DNA of 64,000 nucleotides from Phyllostachys edulis (Eukaryota > Streptophyta > Magnoliopsida > Poales > Poaceae), in contig CM070548.1 in NCBI GenBank assembly GCA_036346405.1, positions 72,201,739 through 72,265,738 on the forward strand, read 5' to 3'. Positions 24,936 to 35,918 of the stretch are shown here, in pieces. Each line of letters begins with the position of its first letter. The first letter of the stretch is position 1. Below the pieces are notes generated by a model, which did no database searches, was not told the DNA's origin, and was given only the letters and a program-made list of their open reading frames with translations. Made by a program: the position numbers and the translations under genes.

Positions 24936-25199
24936 CAATGTCAAATAGGGATGATTTGTGAAAATATTTTGGGTGTTCACCTTCACACCCATGAACCACG
25001 TTGGGTCCGCCCGTGATGAACTCCCTATTTGATCTTCCTGACATGGTCACTCTCATAATCCAATTCTGGACTAAACAGAACTTATTAATAAAACAGGCAG
25101 AACTTGTTGATCAACTCAACATAACACATAACTGTAATATCATTTTGTTATTATCAGATTTTCTTTTAGGAATTTTGATTAGAGACTTATTTGTATAAG

Positions 25200-25640
25200 G
25201 GTATCCAGTAACTCTTAACTCCTGGCCTAGTCCCTTGGCCCAGCCCACTCCTAGTCCTAACTCCTAACACTAGACTCACTCCTCTCCTCCGCCCAGCCGC
25301 ACGACTCACACCAAGCCGCACCACACCTCACCTCTGCCTCCCACTCCCAAGTTCCCAGCCGTCGACTCGTCATCGCTGTCGCCGCCCCCTCCCCAGCCAC
25401 CTCTCCAGCAGCCGCCCCCTTTCCGGTTCCTCTCCCGCCGTCGCCGGTCCTCTCCAGTCATCGTGTTGTGGAATACATGTTATGTTTTATATTTTCCTCC
25501 ATTGCCTATTCTGAAAAGAGATTTTCATGATGCAGATTGACTCTGACAAAACAGTAATGGTCAAGCATGATGACAAGTTACAAGAAAATTCGGAATATGG
25601 TTTCCAGGTAATCATGAAATAGATTGGATGTTACTTTTAT
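25200..25640 (+). other. Pyrimidine-rich leader and possible small exon
   Basis: 25230-25460 is C/T-rich, like a plant 5' leader. 25537-25608 is bounded by AG and GT and stays open (IDSDKTVMVKHDDKL...). I do not recognise the protein. It may be the broken 5' end of a gene or of a transposase. Confidence 0.3.
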
Positions 25641-25869
25641 TTTCCTTGCTTAAGTGCTCAGTTTTGCTTCATACAATTTGTTTCATGGTAAAATTTTGTT
25701 ATATGTTTCTTGCCCACTTGGTGCTGAAGTACTATAGTATGATCATAAATAGTTCAAAATGTTGTCAGGAAATATCCTCAGTACCAATGTTCAATACTTA
25801 TGTTATTAACTTATTATTGGTTTGGTTGATATTATGTACTCATGTGGTTTGGTCCAACATGTATTCCTC

Positions 25870-26024
25870 TGTATATGTGCGTACTATCCGTCTGTTTTTA
25901 TCCGTTTATGACCCGATTCCATCATATTCTTCCCATGTCAATAATCTGAATTTGTATTCGTATCCAACTCTAAATCCAGGAATAAAATATCGGATAAGAT
26001 ATTATCCGGCCTGTTTTCACCCTA
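25870..26024. mobile_element. Fragment of hAT-type MITE
   Basis: It ends ATTATCCGGCCTGTTTTCACCCTAG, the terminal style of grass hAT MITEs (reverse complement CTAGGGTGAAAACAGG...). The opposite terminus is missing. The coding-like ORF that covers it is accidental. Confidence 0.45.
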
Positions 26025-26559
26025 GTGAGGCATATCTTATTCGTAGATTGCATATAGGACGGTATAGACCTTTTGAAATGATGTGGACCTGTAATGAAGT
26101 TTCATTCGTACTTAGCTATCAAGAAGTTCCAAGATTTCTTCAAGCTCACCGATTGATTATATTGGACCGAGCGAAGTTGAAGCAGGAAAGCACAATCAAG
26201 GACCTGAAGGTCTCCTTTAAAAACAGTGTTGCTATTCATACGACGATTCGTCGTATGTTGCTCATACTATGCGCTCAAGTCATGTGAGCTCGCCAATCTG
26301 GCCCCACGCTGAAGCAGGCGTGTGCCTCCTCTGGTCGATGCTCCTGTCGTTGGCTCAGAAGCACCCATTGCTCATCGCCTTTGCCGCAATCGTAGCCACC
26401 ATCTTCACCGGCTCCGATTTGCACCTCGATAGCACAAGCGGCCTCACCGAGGAGCACCTGCCATATTTTTTCTTGGACAAATTCAATACAATTTCCCCTT
26501 ATTTTTGCACTTGAACCGGCAGACTACACTTTTCAATTCCTTTGGAATATTTCTATTCA
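26025..26559 (+). other. Unclassified segment, possible coding debris
   Basis: 26085-26280 and 26300-26460 are open on the plus strand with protein-like composition, including a hydrophobic stretch PLLIAFAAIVATIFTG at ~26365. I recognise no family. It may belong to the PMD gene that follows. Confidence 0.3.
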
Positions 26560-27195
26560 TGTATGATTTGTGGAAAAGAAACATGCATGAGGAAAACTTA
26601 TAGGCTACCGGTGGACTGCCGCCCAGTTACACTGGGTCAAGTACAGACCGGCGAGGTGTTACTCGTTGTCCCACAACGAGTTCGAATCGTTGCACGACAA
26701 CGACATTATATGGGCTCTGTGGATCCAAGAGTTTGTGCACACGGTAGCGCCGCACGGATTGTCTATGCAATACACGCATGACACCGGATAGTGGGCGACG
26801 ACCTGCCACCTGGTGTTCACCCATATGGTAGAGCCTTACGCGCCACAGCGCGTAATGCATCAGTTTGATATGTACCAGGTTGTGCCCCTTCCCGACGGTA
26901 AGATGCTTCAGCGAGCCGTCTACTTATGAGTCCAACTCCATCAAAGTATTGTTTTCATTTCATACCCATGTTGCATGTTCTTACACGAATCCTTCTCGAA
27001 TGCAGGCAAACGAGGGCGGGGCTGACACACTGAGGACTGGCAAGCAGTCCAGCATGAGTGGATTACGGCTTGGACGGAGACGGCGCACGTCGAGGTCGTA
27101 CAGGAGCATAGACCGTACGACGTACGGATGTACCACAAATACATAGAGTGGTACATACCACTGTTGCGTTCCAGACTGATCCGTTCTCCACCAGA
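26560..27195 (+). pseudogene. Plant mobile domain (PMD/MAIN-like) protein relic
   Basis: Frames pieced together give WTAAQLHWVKYRPAR..., then WALWIQEF, CHLVFTHMVEPYAPQRV (26801-26853) and QFDMYQVVPLPDG. An apparent intron 26898-27005 (GTAAG...GCAG) follows, and then HEWITAWTE, PYDVRMYHKYIEWY (to ~27155). This order, a VEPYAPQRVMxQFxxxQ block and a final xYxxWY block, is that of the PMD family, related to MAINTENANCE OF MERISTEMS and widely carried by plant transposons. A TAG stop before WATTCHL (~26788) and frame changes break it. It may have been part of a MULE or gypsy element; no termini are seen. Confidence 0.65.
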
Positions 27196-27389
27196 GTGAT
27201 GAGGACATGACCCCTATGGATACAATCATATTTGCTATGCTTGCTATTCCAATTACAAGAGCTCGTATGCTTCACTTAAATTATCAGGTGAGCTCGTTTT
27301 TAGGAGTGAATTTATATTATATGAACTATATGATGCTACCTAATAATGAAAATGTATATTTGTACAGCATCACATCACTTTTTTGTCCA

Positions 27390-28260
27390 AGCTAAGCAAG
27401 ATTTCGAGCTGGACACGCTTTAGAATCTAATTCGGCCTCTAGAGACACTACCGAATTCAAATATGCATAACTTTCACATACAGAGTCCATTTGAGGTCCA
27501 CGACTACTTGATGGAAAGCCTATCTCGTCCTCTTTCCAACGGATCCAGCCTCACCTCCAAATTCCTCCTGAGCGCACCGTAATCATCAAAAGAAGGTGCT
27601 ATATCACCTGTTTGGGCCAAATTGGGCCTTGTAATGCTTAGGCCCAAGGGAAGGAGCCACCCTAGGCGGCCTGTACTGTTCATATGCTACTGTTCATGTA
27701 TGAACAGTACCATAAATAGTACCATACTGTATTTTCTTAGATATAGCGGCTCTTCCTTCCCTATTTAAGGAACTCGCACCCCTCTAGTTTTCTTGGATTT
27801 CATTAAGTTAAAAGTTAGCTACATTGCACCTTCGTGTATTGGCTTGTGTCGACTAGACCAACCCTAAATATAGCTTTGAAATCCCAACTTTATCAAATAT
27901 TTCAATCTTTTTTGCAATTTCAGATTGCTTATTATCTTGTTCTTGCGTGTTCTTCGATTGCATGCAGGAATAGACCTTCGTGGTCAGGTCAACCGTATTC
28001 TTGGTACGGTTGATAACGACTCGGAGTGTGGTTTAGCGATTGCTTGGTGTTCTGGTCGTGACCGGTTAGAAGCCTGCATCGTCAAAGTCGTTCTCCTCCA
28101 AATCGATGTTATCATCCTATCGGAAGATCGGGACAACCACTGTCTCATCACAAAGCGTCCGAAGCAGGTGACGCACCAGGAGAGACTATCACTCGTTCGA
28201 TCGTCATAGCGCCTCGTGGCGTGACGACACTGTAAGAACTGATAATCTTTGCTCGTTTCA
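27390..28260 (+). mobile_element. Probable gypsy-type LTR/leader fragment
   Basis: Has features of a grass LTR: the phrase GGCCTTGTAATGCTTAGGCCC, imperfect palindromes around TACTGTTCAT...ATGAACAGTA (27674-27711), a TATTTAAGG box at 27762 and a C/T-rich downstream part. The tail (27965-28205) with AGACCTTCGTGGTCAGGTC resembles the leader of a grass gypsy element. Limits and family are unsure. Confidence 0.35.
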
Positions 28261-28379
28261 TTGATGATATTTGTACTGTTTGTTACTAAACATGTGTTCT
28301 CTGTCATTTGCCTCGTTTGCGCACACGCCTTGTACACATACAAGCATGGCTTGTGTAGGAGCTTTAGCTTGTTGCAGGT

Positions 28380-30678
28380 ACATGTCGCCACATCACCTAG
28401 TGTGCATGTCTATTTCTTTTCCCCCTGACATGACTGTTGACATATTTCTACCGCAGCCTGATCTCGTACTTCCTCCTAAGGCCATCGATCACCCGGATGT
28501 CGTGCATTCGGGTCTTCTGCATCTTCTGGTCTATGTACCTTTACATGTTCTCGGACCACTTCTTGCCTTCTTCCATCTGTCGCTTCGCTGCGGTGGCTCT
28601 ATTGACGAAGTAACCAACAGTGCAAGTCCATGTCTCCTCAACGATCGTGGTGATAGGGAGACACCACACACCTTTGACGACGCTATTGTACACCTCAAAC
28701 ATGTTGGTCGTCATAATCCCGTACCTCGCACCGTCCGTGTCATAGAGAATGGACTATTTCTCCAACTCAGGAGTGTGGCGATTAATCCAATGCGATAAAC
28801 TTATGGCACTCCTGGGTTGTCCGCTTGCGGCCTGTTGTCCCTCTAGTACCTCAGGAGTGGACTCCCTTGTATGCCTCGTAGTCCATGTTCGAGGTCTGTC
28901 TAGATGGACTCAAACTTACACCTCTGGTTCTGTAGCCACAACGCCTTGAACATCTTCGTAACTTCCTGACTATGGAACCACGTGAAGAAGTTCGATGCAA
29001 GATGCCTCATGCACCACCTGGTTTGCACGTCATTCAAGTGGTGAGGGGGTTTCGTCCCATGCTTTATGGTTTTTAGGGCCGACAACAACCCAGCATTGCG
29101 GTCTATGATAAGGCATACGTCAGGAATCACAACCAACTGGATGTGTTCTTATTCTCCACAATGGCAACCCACCACTGTCCACTTCACATTCGCCAGGAAC
29201 CACAGCCAACTAGATGTGTTCTCACTCTCCACAATGGTAAATGCCACCGGGAGAAGCTGGTCATTCGCGTCGGCCGTCATCGAGATGAGAATGGTGCCCT
29301 TGTACCTCCCCGTGAGGAAAGTACCATCCATCATGAGCACATGACGATAGAACTTGAAGCCCTCAATGGCCTGGACGAAAGCCCAGAACACTCGGTCCAG
29401 TATGAAGCAGTTGGGCCCTTCGTCAGCATCTTCACTTTCAAGCTTGTTTATGTAGGTGTTGGGGTTTGATTCGGCAATCTGGTGAAGCATTCTAGGCACA
29501 AGGTTGTACGTCTCTTCATTTGTCCCATACATGGACTCGATGACCTTATGCTTGGCACGTCAGACCTTGCTATAGCTAACTGATAACCAACCAGATTGGC
29601 AACTTCCGATAGCAGCACCTTGGGGAAGACGGGCACGTCCTCTACAACTAGGTGGCTGATGAGGCTTGCCACATATGCAGAAATCACATTCTGATGCTGC
29701 CGCAGTGGCTCACTAAGCTCGTAAGTATGGACGGTCACCACCTTGACCGAGAAGACCGAGCCGAAGAACTTTTCTCGGTGAGCGCTGAACTCGCCAGGGC
29801 AGGTGTCCACTGTGCACTTCACTGTGTAATATCCTGGGTTAGACCGGTGCACCTGGTACACACGACTGATGGACAACGTGCACCGTGCTATAGCATGTTG
29901 CACGATCGACTTGCTAGGAAAGTGCTGCCCCAACTAAGAGGGTGTCAGCATCAAACTTCCACTAGGACCCTTCTTCTTGCGGTAGTACGAGCGATCGCAT
30001 TGCAATATCATCAAGTCTGGATGCCACGTACAGCACCTCCGAAGAGACAATTCCGTCGGTAGGACTGCGACCCTGGGGTGCATCCATATCCCTACCATCC
30101 AAGCCTAGGTCGACGTCCTCGTCGGACTCCAACCCCAGAGGCTGGTCAGGTAGATACTCGTGGTAGTCAATGCGGACCGACCACCAGAGTCCCACCGCCT
30201 CATTTTGCACGAAGTTATGCACAACTCTTTTCTTGTGAACTTCTTCCAAAGCAGCACATTCCGTGCTACCATCTTCAAGCTCCGCCTGCGGTTCCTCGCT
30301 TCCAGAGGCACCAGCATCATCTTGGTCTCTCGGCGGTCTACGTACGAATTTCACGTACACCATCAGTTTCCCGTATATCGCCGCCTCGGGATGCGAAGCA
30401 ATCTGTAAGTACTGGTCCCATGCTACGCTTCCATTCACCTTCAGGAGCTCCCACATGCCATGCCCTCTTTTACTTGTGTAGGTGATCGCCTCAATGGCAA
30501 GCTTATTTGTTGTTTCCTCTGTGTTGAATTCTCTCCAGATGCAGCTCCGAAACTCGTGAATATTCTTCGCTTCGAAACCCTCCGCCCGGACCACCTTGTA
30601 CTGGCATCTCGACAGGTCCAACCCATCGGGTCTGGTCCGTACGAGACCATCGCAATAAAACACTAGCAAGTTAAGCAT
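28380..30678 (-). pseudogene. MULE (Mutator-like) transposase relic, N-terminal and catalytic parts
   Basis: Reading leftwards from 30678 the ORF opens with a PB1-like N-terminal module (LLVFYCDGLVRTRPDG), with an acidic linker to 29962. A frameshift and a stop follow, then the DNA-binding part (GQHFPSKSIVQHAI from ~29933; LLSEVANLVGYQL). The transposase core has LMMDGTFLTGRYKG (first catalytic Asp at ~29327) and AFTIVESENTSSWLWFL. After a further break comes LIIDRNAGLL (second Asp at ~29102), then RWCMRHLASNF and RYGIMTTNMFEVYN to ~28560. The C-terminal SWIM zinc finger is missing. At least three stops or frameshifts. MULE transposases cut and join DNA in the nucleus and leave 9-bp duplications. 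Confidence 0.92.
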
Positions 30679-30689
30679 GTTTGAAATTA

Positions 30690-31310
30690 CCTAAAGCAAC
30701 AACAACCCAATTTACAGTACATAATATAACAAACATGGTATGTAATTAACACTAATTAATTAACTTTACACGGCTATTTACATGCGATTATTTCTTCAAT
30801 TCCCACTAATAAAATAGGACTAAACAAAAAATTACTAACTAATTATGAGTATTTAATTTGCCACTAATTACCCATGACACAGATAATTACGACATATAAC
30901 ACACAAGTGAGCAATTAAATGCGAGTAAGTCAATACAAATAATTAATTAATAAGCAACAATTTGATTACTTACCAATAAATTACTTACGAGTAATGAATT
31001 AATTAGTTACCACTAACGAACTACTAGTCACTACGTACCAACAAATTAATTATGGTCACGGAAATTTGACCAGTTATTTTGCACTAATGTAATCAGCACT
31101 ACCCAACTACATGATATTTAATTACAAAATATTAATTACGACTAATTAACTATGAGTATTTAATTACGACTAATTAACTACGAGTATTTAATTACGGCTG
31201 CTTAATTACCACTTATAAACTATAGCTCAATTACCACTAACTAACTATGATTAATAAATTACCGCTAATTAACTAAGACTAAAATTATTACAACTAAAGC
31301 ATACGAAATA
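30690..31310. repeat. A/T-rich degenerate array (TAATTACGACTAATTAACTA-like)
   Basis: Words ATTTAATTACGACTAATTAACTA and ATTACCACTAATTAAC recur. The clearest tandem copies are at 31135-31200, with a period of about 27 bp. The array lies on the 5' side of the MULE gene, within the same element. Confidence 0.75.
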
Positions 31311-31424
31311 ATTTTACCTTGCCTTGATGTCGACCTCACGGTACTTATACGGTCCTAACCACTACTCCAAACACTATTTCCTCCGCAGCGTATTCCAAAC
31401 AAAGTTTTAGTTCAATTCTCTTTG

Positions 31425-31500
31425 CTCTCAGCGACGAGCGCGAGAATGAGAATGAGAACAAATCCAAGAGTGAGAGCGAGAGCGAGAACGACGTCGGTTT
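31425..31500. repeat. Imperfect GAGAATGAGA/GAGCGA microsatellite
   Basis: A stretch of GAGCGAGAATGAGAATGAGA..., then GAGAGCGAGAGCGAGAACG. Simple sequence. Confidence 0.8.
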
Positions 31501-31892
31501 TTATAGGCGCGCAAAGGCGTTACACACACACAAGGTATCGTGATTAGCAATACATGCGGACGAGGCAACGACGTGATGTATGAGATGGGGAGGAGCAACC
31601 GAAAGTGATCACAAGCGACGCGTTCAGGCAGGGGAGGAGCGGTGTTGCCCGTGTGGCCCGTCCTGGCATGGGTAGACCGGAAGCTGAGGTCGTCATGGGG
31701 GCTTCTCCGTGCCAGCACGAGGCAGACGCCCTGTCCGCTCCAGAGAGGGACGGAGGAGGGGCCACATGGCGGGCTTAGAGCCGTTGCCGCGCGAGGGAGG
31801 GACGGACAGCGCTATCCGTCCATAGGTGTTATGACGAGGCTGTTCGCCACGTGGAAAGCGGACAGATCGACGTGGCAAAGACAATACGCGCT

Positions 31893-31995
31893 TGTGTGAG
31901 GGGGATGTAATTGAGCGCTATTTTTTCATTTGCGGCCGTGAGAAGGCCATTTTTGCTAATGCGGTTCCAAATAGTGCTATTTAGGTAGAAATTTT
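31893..31995 (-). other. Possible 5' terminal region of the MULE
   Basis: Sequence GGGGGATGTAATTGAGCGCTATTTTTTC... with repeated GTGCTATTTAGGTAG resembles the terminal inverted repeat style of grass MULEs and sits upstream of the transposase. I could not find the partner end, so the element limits stay open. Confidence 0.3.
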
Positions 31996-32184
31996 TTTTC
32001 ACGCATGAGCATGTAATAGTCGTGCCCAGTCTATTGAAAAAGCTTGGGTGTGCAAAATCGGCAATTAGGGGGCATACACACTCATTAAGCAAATGCACAC
32101 ATATGTGCACTTCGGATAAATTTCTAAGAATATATAGGGTAGGATATGTTAGTACAAGCGCACTTGCAACTTTGTGTTAAACTT

Positions 32185-32360
32185 ATCGGGACAAAGGAGG
32201 GCGTCGGGCAGGTGATCTGATGGGGCGAGCGAGGTTGTTTGTTCCTACCCACCCGAGTTCAACCCTAACATCGACACAACGTGTCTTGTTTAATTAGAAC
32301 ACACAGACACTCGTCCTTTCGATTGAAAAAGCACGTGTGTGCGTTTGTGGGGGTGTGTAT
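32185..32360 (+). mobile_element. Possible tRNA-derived SINE
   Basis: GTCGGGCAGGTGATCTGATGG (split A-box look-alike) is followed by GAGTTCAACCCTAAC (B-box look-alike at 32253), with a T/G-rich tail GTGTGTGCGTTTGTGG before 32360. The layout fits a grass SINE. No duplications identified. Confidence 0.4.
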
Positions 32361-32367
32361 CCTCGAC

Positions 32368-33584
32368 CAGGGGCGGAACCGGCGATGGATCATGCCTCAG
32401 GCTAGTATAATTTCTTAAGGAGGCCACCATTAGGGGTGGAAACGAGCCGAGCCGAGCCGGCTCGAGCTCGGCTCGCTCGGGCTCGTGTTGAACAGTGGCT
32501 CGGCTCGGCTCGGCTCGTTTTTGGAACGAGCCCTAAGCCCCGCTCGGCTCGGCTCGACAGCGAGCTCGAAGTGGCTCGCGAGCCCTCGCGAGCTTGAGGC
32601 GAGGCACACCCAGATCGTGAGCACGGAGAAGGCTGCCGGCGCTCCTCCCCTCTGCCTCCCCTCCATGGTCATCTCAGAACTAGAACAGGGGCAAGAACGG
32701 GCAAGAACTAGCAAAAAGATCGACGATCCAACATGAAAAGCATGAAATCATCTCAACAACATCATCCACATTCCACACATACAAAAAACCAATAGCAATA
32801 ATCATCCCAAAAACATCCCCTCTGCCTCTGGCGTGGCGGCCGACGGCGAGATGGCCCCAGGCCCCAGCGGTCATCCCACGCGAAGATGTTGGCGCTCTTG
32901 ATCTTGGACATGACGGCGACGGTCTCGAGCCCGGGGAAGCAGCGGACGGCGACCAAATCGGAGGCGAGAGCAGAGGTCACACAAGGCCAAGATAGGGACC
33001 ATCCCGTCAGATCTCGCCATCTACACGGTGGAGTGGAGCTGGGTAGGGGAGTTTGAGGCGGCGGCCAACGGGCCAGGCGAGAGGGAGAGGGAGGGGAGGG
33101 AGGCGGCGGCCGCGGCAAGTGGAGCCGGGACGAGAGGAGGGGGGGTGGAGTTGGGCGAGCGGGGCTAGGGGGCGAGGGGGAGGCGGAGGGCCGGAGGCGA
33201 CGGGTAGAGACCGGGAGGGGGAGGGGGAGGGGGAGGAGGAGGCGGCGGCCGGCGGGTGGAGGTCCTAGAGGAGGCGAGGCAGGCGGGGCGGAGCCACGGA
33301 GGAGGTGGGGATCGGTGAATCGGCGATGGAACTGAAGATGGGTGGCGGCGGAGGTAATAAGGGACAAGGGTTGGAGGCTCTGGGCTTGGTGGGCCGAGCT
33401 CGCGAGCGGCTCGCGAGCCAATCCAGGCTCGGCTCGTTTGGCTCGCGAGCTAAAATCCAGGCTTGGCTCGGCTCGAAATTTTACGAGCCCGAGCCGAGCC
33501 GAGTCGAGCCGTGCCGAGCTCGAGCAGGCTTGCGAGCCTCGAGCTATTTTTCCAGCCCTAGCCACCATAAATGATCCGCCCCTA
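32368..33584. mobile_element. Small hAT-type MITE interrupted by a second hAT element
   Basis: The outer ends are CAGGGGCGGA (32368) and TCCGCCCCTA (to 33584), inverted repeats of the CAGGGGCGG hAT-MITE type. Flanks TCCTCGAC and TCCTTGAT agree in 6 of 8 bases, an aged 8-bp duplication. Without the inner element only about 80 bp remain, so it is internally deleted. Confidence 0.6.
32431..33560. mobile_element. Non-autonomous hAT element with GAGCCGAGCC-rich ends
   Basis: Flanked by a perfect 8-bp duplication GCCACCAT (32423-32430, 33561-33568). Ends are TAGGGGTGGAAA and, from the right, TAGGGCTGGAAA. Both subterminal regions consist of GGCTCGGCTCG/GAGCCGAGCC repeats in inverted arrangement, which would fold into a long hairpin. 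The middle is GC-rich. On the minus strand, a stretch around 32880-32960 reads SDLVAVRCFPGLETVAV, perhaps a captured host fragment. No transposase. Confidence 0.88.
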
Positions 33585-33839
33585 TCCTTGATGTACTCTC
33601 TCTCTCAAAAAAAGAAAAGAAACGTGACCAGTACAACAAATTAATATCTAAAATGGGATTGACTATGCAATGTTCACAAGTTTTTCTCTAAAAAATAGTC
33701 TAATTTTGAGTCATTAGATCTAGACGGCTAGACCCAACCATCCACCTAACCTCCATCTGATTTTTTTTGAAATAATATTATTTAAAAGAAATTTATAAAA
33801 TTAAATAATTAAAAAAAATACAAAACTAGGCTACTGTCG

Positions 33840-33985
33840 TGATTTGAAATGGCGAAATGGCTATGCCAGAACAATGCAGAGAGATCATTGTCGCCAGTTG
33901 AAATGGCGATAGGGCCCTATCGCCACTCCAACTAGTAACAGGGCCCTATCGCCATTTTAACTAGCGACAGAAACCTCTGCCATTT
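33840..33985. repeat. Repeated GGCGATAGGGCCCTATCGCC palindromes
   Basis: 33905-33924 is a perfect 20-bp palindrome. A second, nearly full copy lies at ~33938-33957, with related AGTTGAAATGGCGA words alongside. Position just downstream of the second MULE gene suggests it belongs to that element. Confidence 0.75.
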
Positions 33986-34239
33986 TTTTAACTGTCTATT
34001 TTTTACAACATATTTTTGGACAAATCATAATGATATTACAAAACATTCAGCATAACATCATCATATTTTTTGTCGACAAATCACAATGATATTACATAAT
34101 ATTCAGCGCAACATCCTCACATATTTTGTCGACAAATCACACTGATATTACAAACCATTCAACATAACGTCATCGCCTAATTTTTCGACATATCAAAGTG
34201 ATATTACAAAGCATTTGACACCACATATTTCAACAAGAT

Positions 34240-35290
34240 GAACCTTTCCCGTGACCGCGACCTCAACGTCTGCCATGTTGACCGCCCCGAGTGGGGTGGT
34301 CGGATGAGGTCCCCGCGACGACGTCCGAACTGCTGATGTCTCCTTCATCCTGTGGATTTCTCGTAGGAAATTTCTTGAAGGTGTGCCCAGACTCCCTGCA
34401 AATGGAGCACTTCTTCGTACGACGCTCGGCTTTTGCTTCGTCTATGTCGTTCCTGATACGCTATACCTGTCGTCGGCCAACCTTTCCCTTCAGCATATCA
34501 ATGTCAGTGGCCCAGATAAGTTGCTCCCAGGTCGGATGGCTAGTGAAATGACCAACCATGTCGTAACCATACAGCTCTACACTCCAGATTTGCATCACCT
34601 CCTCCTTGTTGTAATAATCATAGAGGTATTGGCCGGGATGCTACGCCACTGTCGAACATATAGCCATGACATGTGAGTAGGGCCTATGCAGAAAAAGAGG
34701 CTTGTTGCAAGTGCATATGCAACTAGCGCGGCGTAGCATGCACTCATGGGTGATCCTCTCATGGTTCGTCCCATGGCGTCCTTTATCCCTGCACAGTATC
34801 TTGAAGAGAAGCTCCCTTGTACCCATCTTGAATGCCCGGTGCATCTCACCCTTCTTGCTCTTCTCCTCCATGTACTTGGTGATCATGATGGAGTATAGTA
34901 CTCTGTCATTTGTCATGGCGAGCGACACATTGTTGCTTATGTCAACAAAGTAATTTGTAATACCGTGGAGAATTGTCTCCATAATACCAACCAAAGGGAG
35001 GCATCTTGCGTCGCGTATGACTCAATTGTACACCTCAGCTAGATTAGTTGTCATGACACCATATCGAGCACCACCCTTGTCATGTAATAGCGACCACTTC
35101 TCCTTAGGCTCGTGCTCAATCCAGTCCGAGAAGTATTTCACATGCGCCCCTCTTCCTCGCCACACTAGGACCATCTGTGGGTAGTCGTGGTAATGCTTCG
35201 GGAGGCTGGTCAGTGCTTGTAGCGGTCTTTTTCGTTGCCTCCCTTCTGTGCGTATAAGTCCGCTCATCCAGAATCTTTCAAAGTGCATGC
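34240..35290 (-). pseudogene. MULE transposase relic, C-terminal part with SWIM finger
   Basis: From 35288 leftwards: PKHYHDYPQMVLVW, DWIEHEPKEKWSLLHD, GARYGVMTTNLAEVYN (~35030). Then, after a break at ~34995, helical sequence to a SWIM-like finger CICTCNKPLFLHRPYSHV at ~34670-34730, where the usual CSH is YSH. A GHF(T)xxPxW-like tail and a knuckle CSICRESGHTFKKF (~34385-34430) follow, the final Cys replaced by Phe. It overlaps in content with the end of the 28.4-30.7 kb relic, so it is a separate element. No N-terminal or catalytic part to the right. Confidence 0.85.
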
Positions 35291-35319
35291 GGATGAGAGC
35301 CCAAGGATTTGAGTTGACC

Positions 35320-35910
35320 TAGTTGGAACCAGTGGAAAGTACGGGATGTGACCCGAGAAAGAACATGAGCATTGGGTGGATGGAGCTACCCAATGATATA
35401 GGGAGGTTGGAACCTCCTCTAAATATTTCATAACAAAACTCAATTTCATTAAAACATGTGTTAGTTAAAATCTTAGGTCTTAGGACTTGCTTACTACTTA
35501 ATCTATTTCAACTGTAGCTTTGTGCAAATAAAAGAACCTTAAGCCTTCCTTTGATTAGCCTTGCATATATTATAACTGCATTTTGTGTGTTGGGTCACGC
35601 AATACCATTGTGTACTCACATTCGCACAATAATATTATTCAGTAAGTGAGAATAAAGAAAGCTATGTGGGCGCTTATGAGCACTCGTCAAGACCAGAAAC
35701 CAAGAAGACCAAGAACTAGGTCGCAAGCCCTAGTCGATTACCCGTTGGTATGTCGTGAGGGTTTCACTTGTTGCATTTAATTCCTCTTCCGCTGTTGTTC
35801 TTTGAAAGGTATTTAGCCTGGCTGGCCATTCTGCAACTCAAAAGTCGTAAGATATATTTATGCTTTATTTATTATTATGCAATAGCTCTACATTTTTTAG
35901 ATATGTATTT
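35320..35910 (+). mobile_element. Probable gypsy-type LTR U5/leader fragment
   Basis: AACTAGGTCGCAAGCCCTAGTCGATTACCC near 35715-35745 resembles the reverse complement of about 4035-4075 in the large LTR (GAACTAGGGTGCGC..., CGATTGCC). The general composition also fits. The fragment is cut by the hAT MITE on the right. Confidence 0.4.
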
Positions 35911-35918
35911 GATATTCA

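Noticed and set aside
25628..26287. 219-codon plus-strand ORF
   Set aside because: Covers a hAT-MITE end; composition (Tyr, Ile, Leu-rich) reflects A/T-rich DNA.
32762..33568. 268-codon minus-strand ORF
   Set aside because: Mostly GC-driven Pro/Ser/Arg sequence plus terminal hAT repeats. Only a short piece may be a captured fragment.
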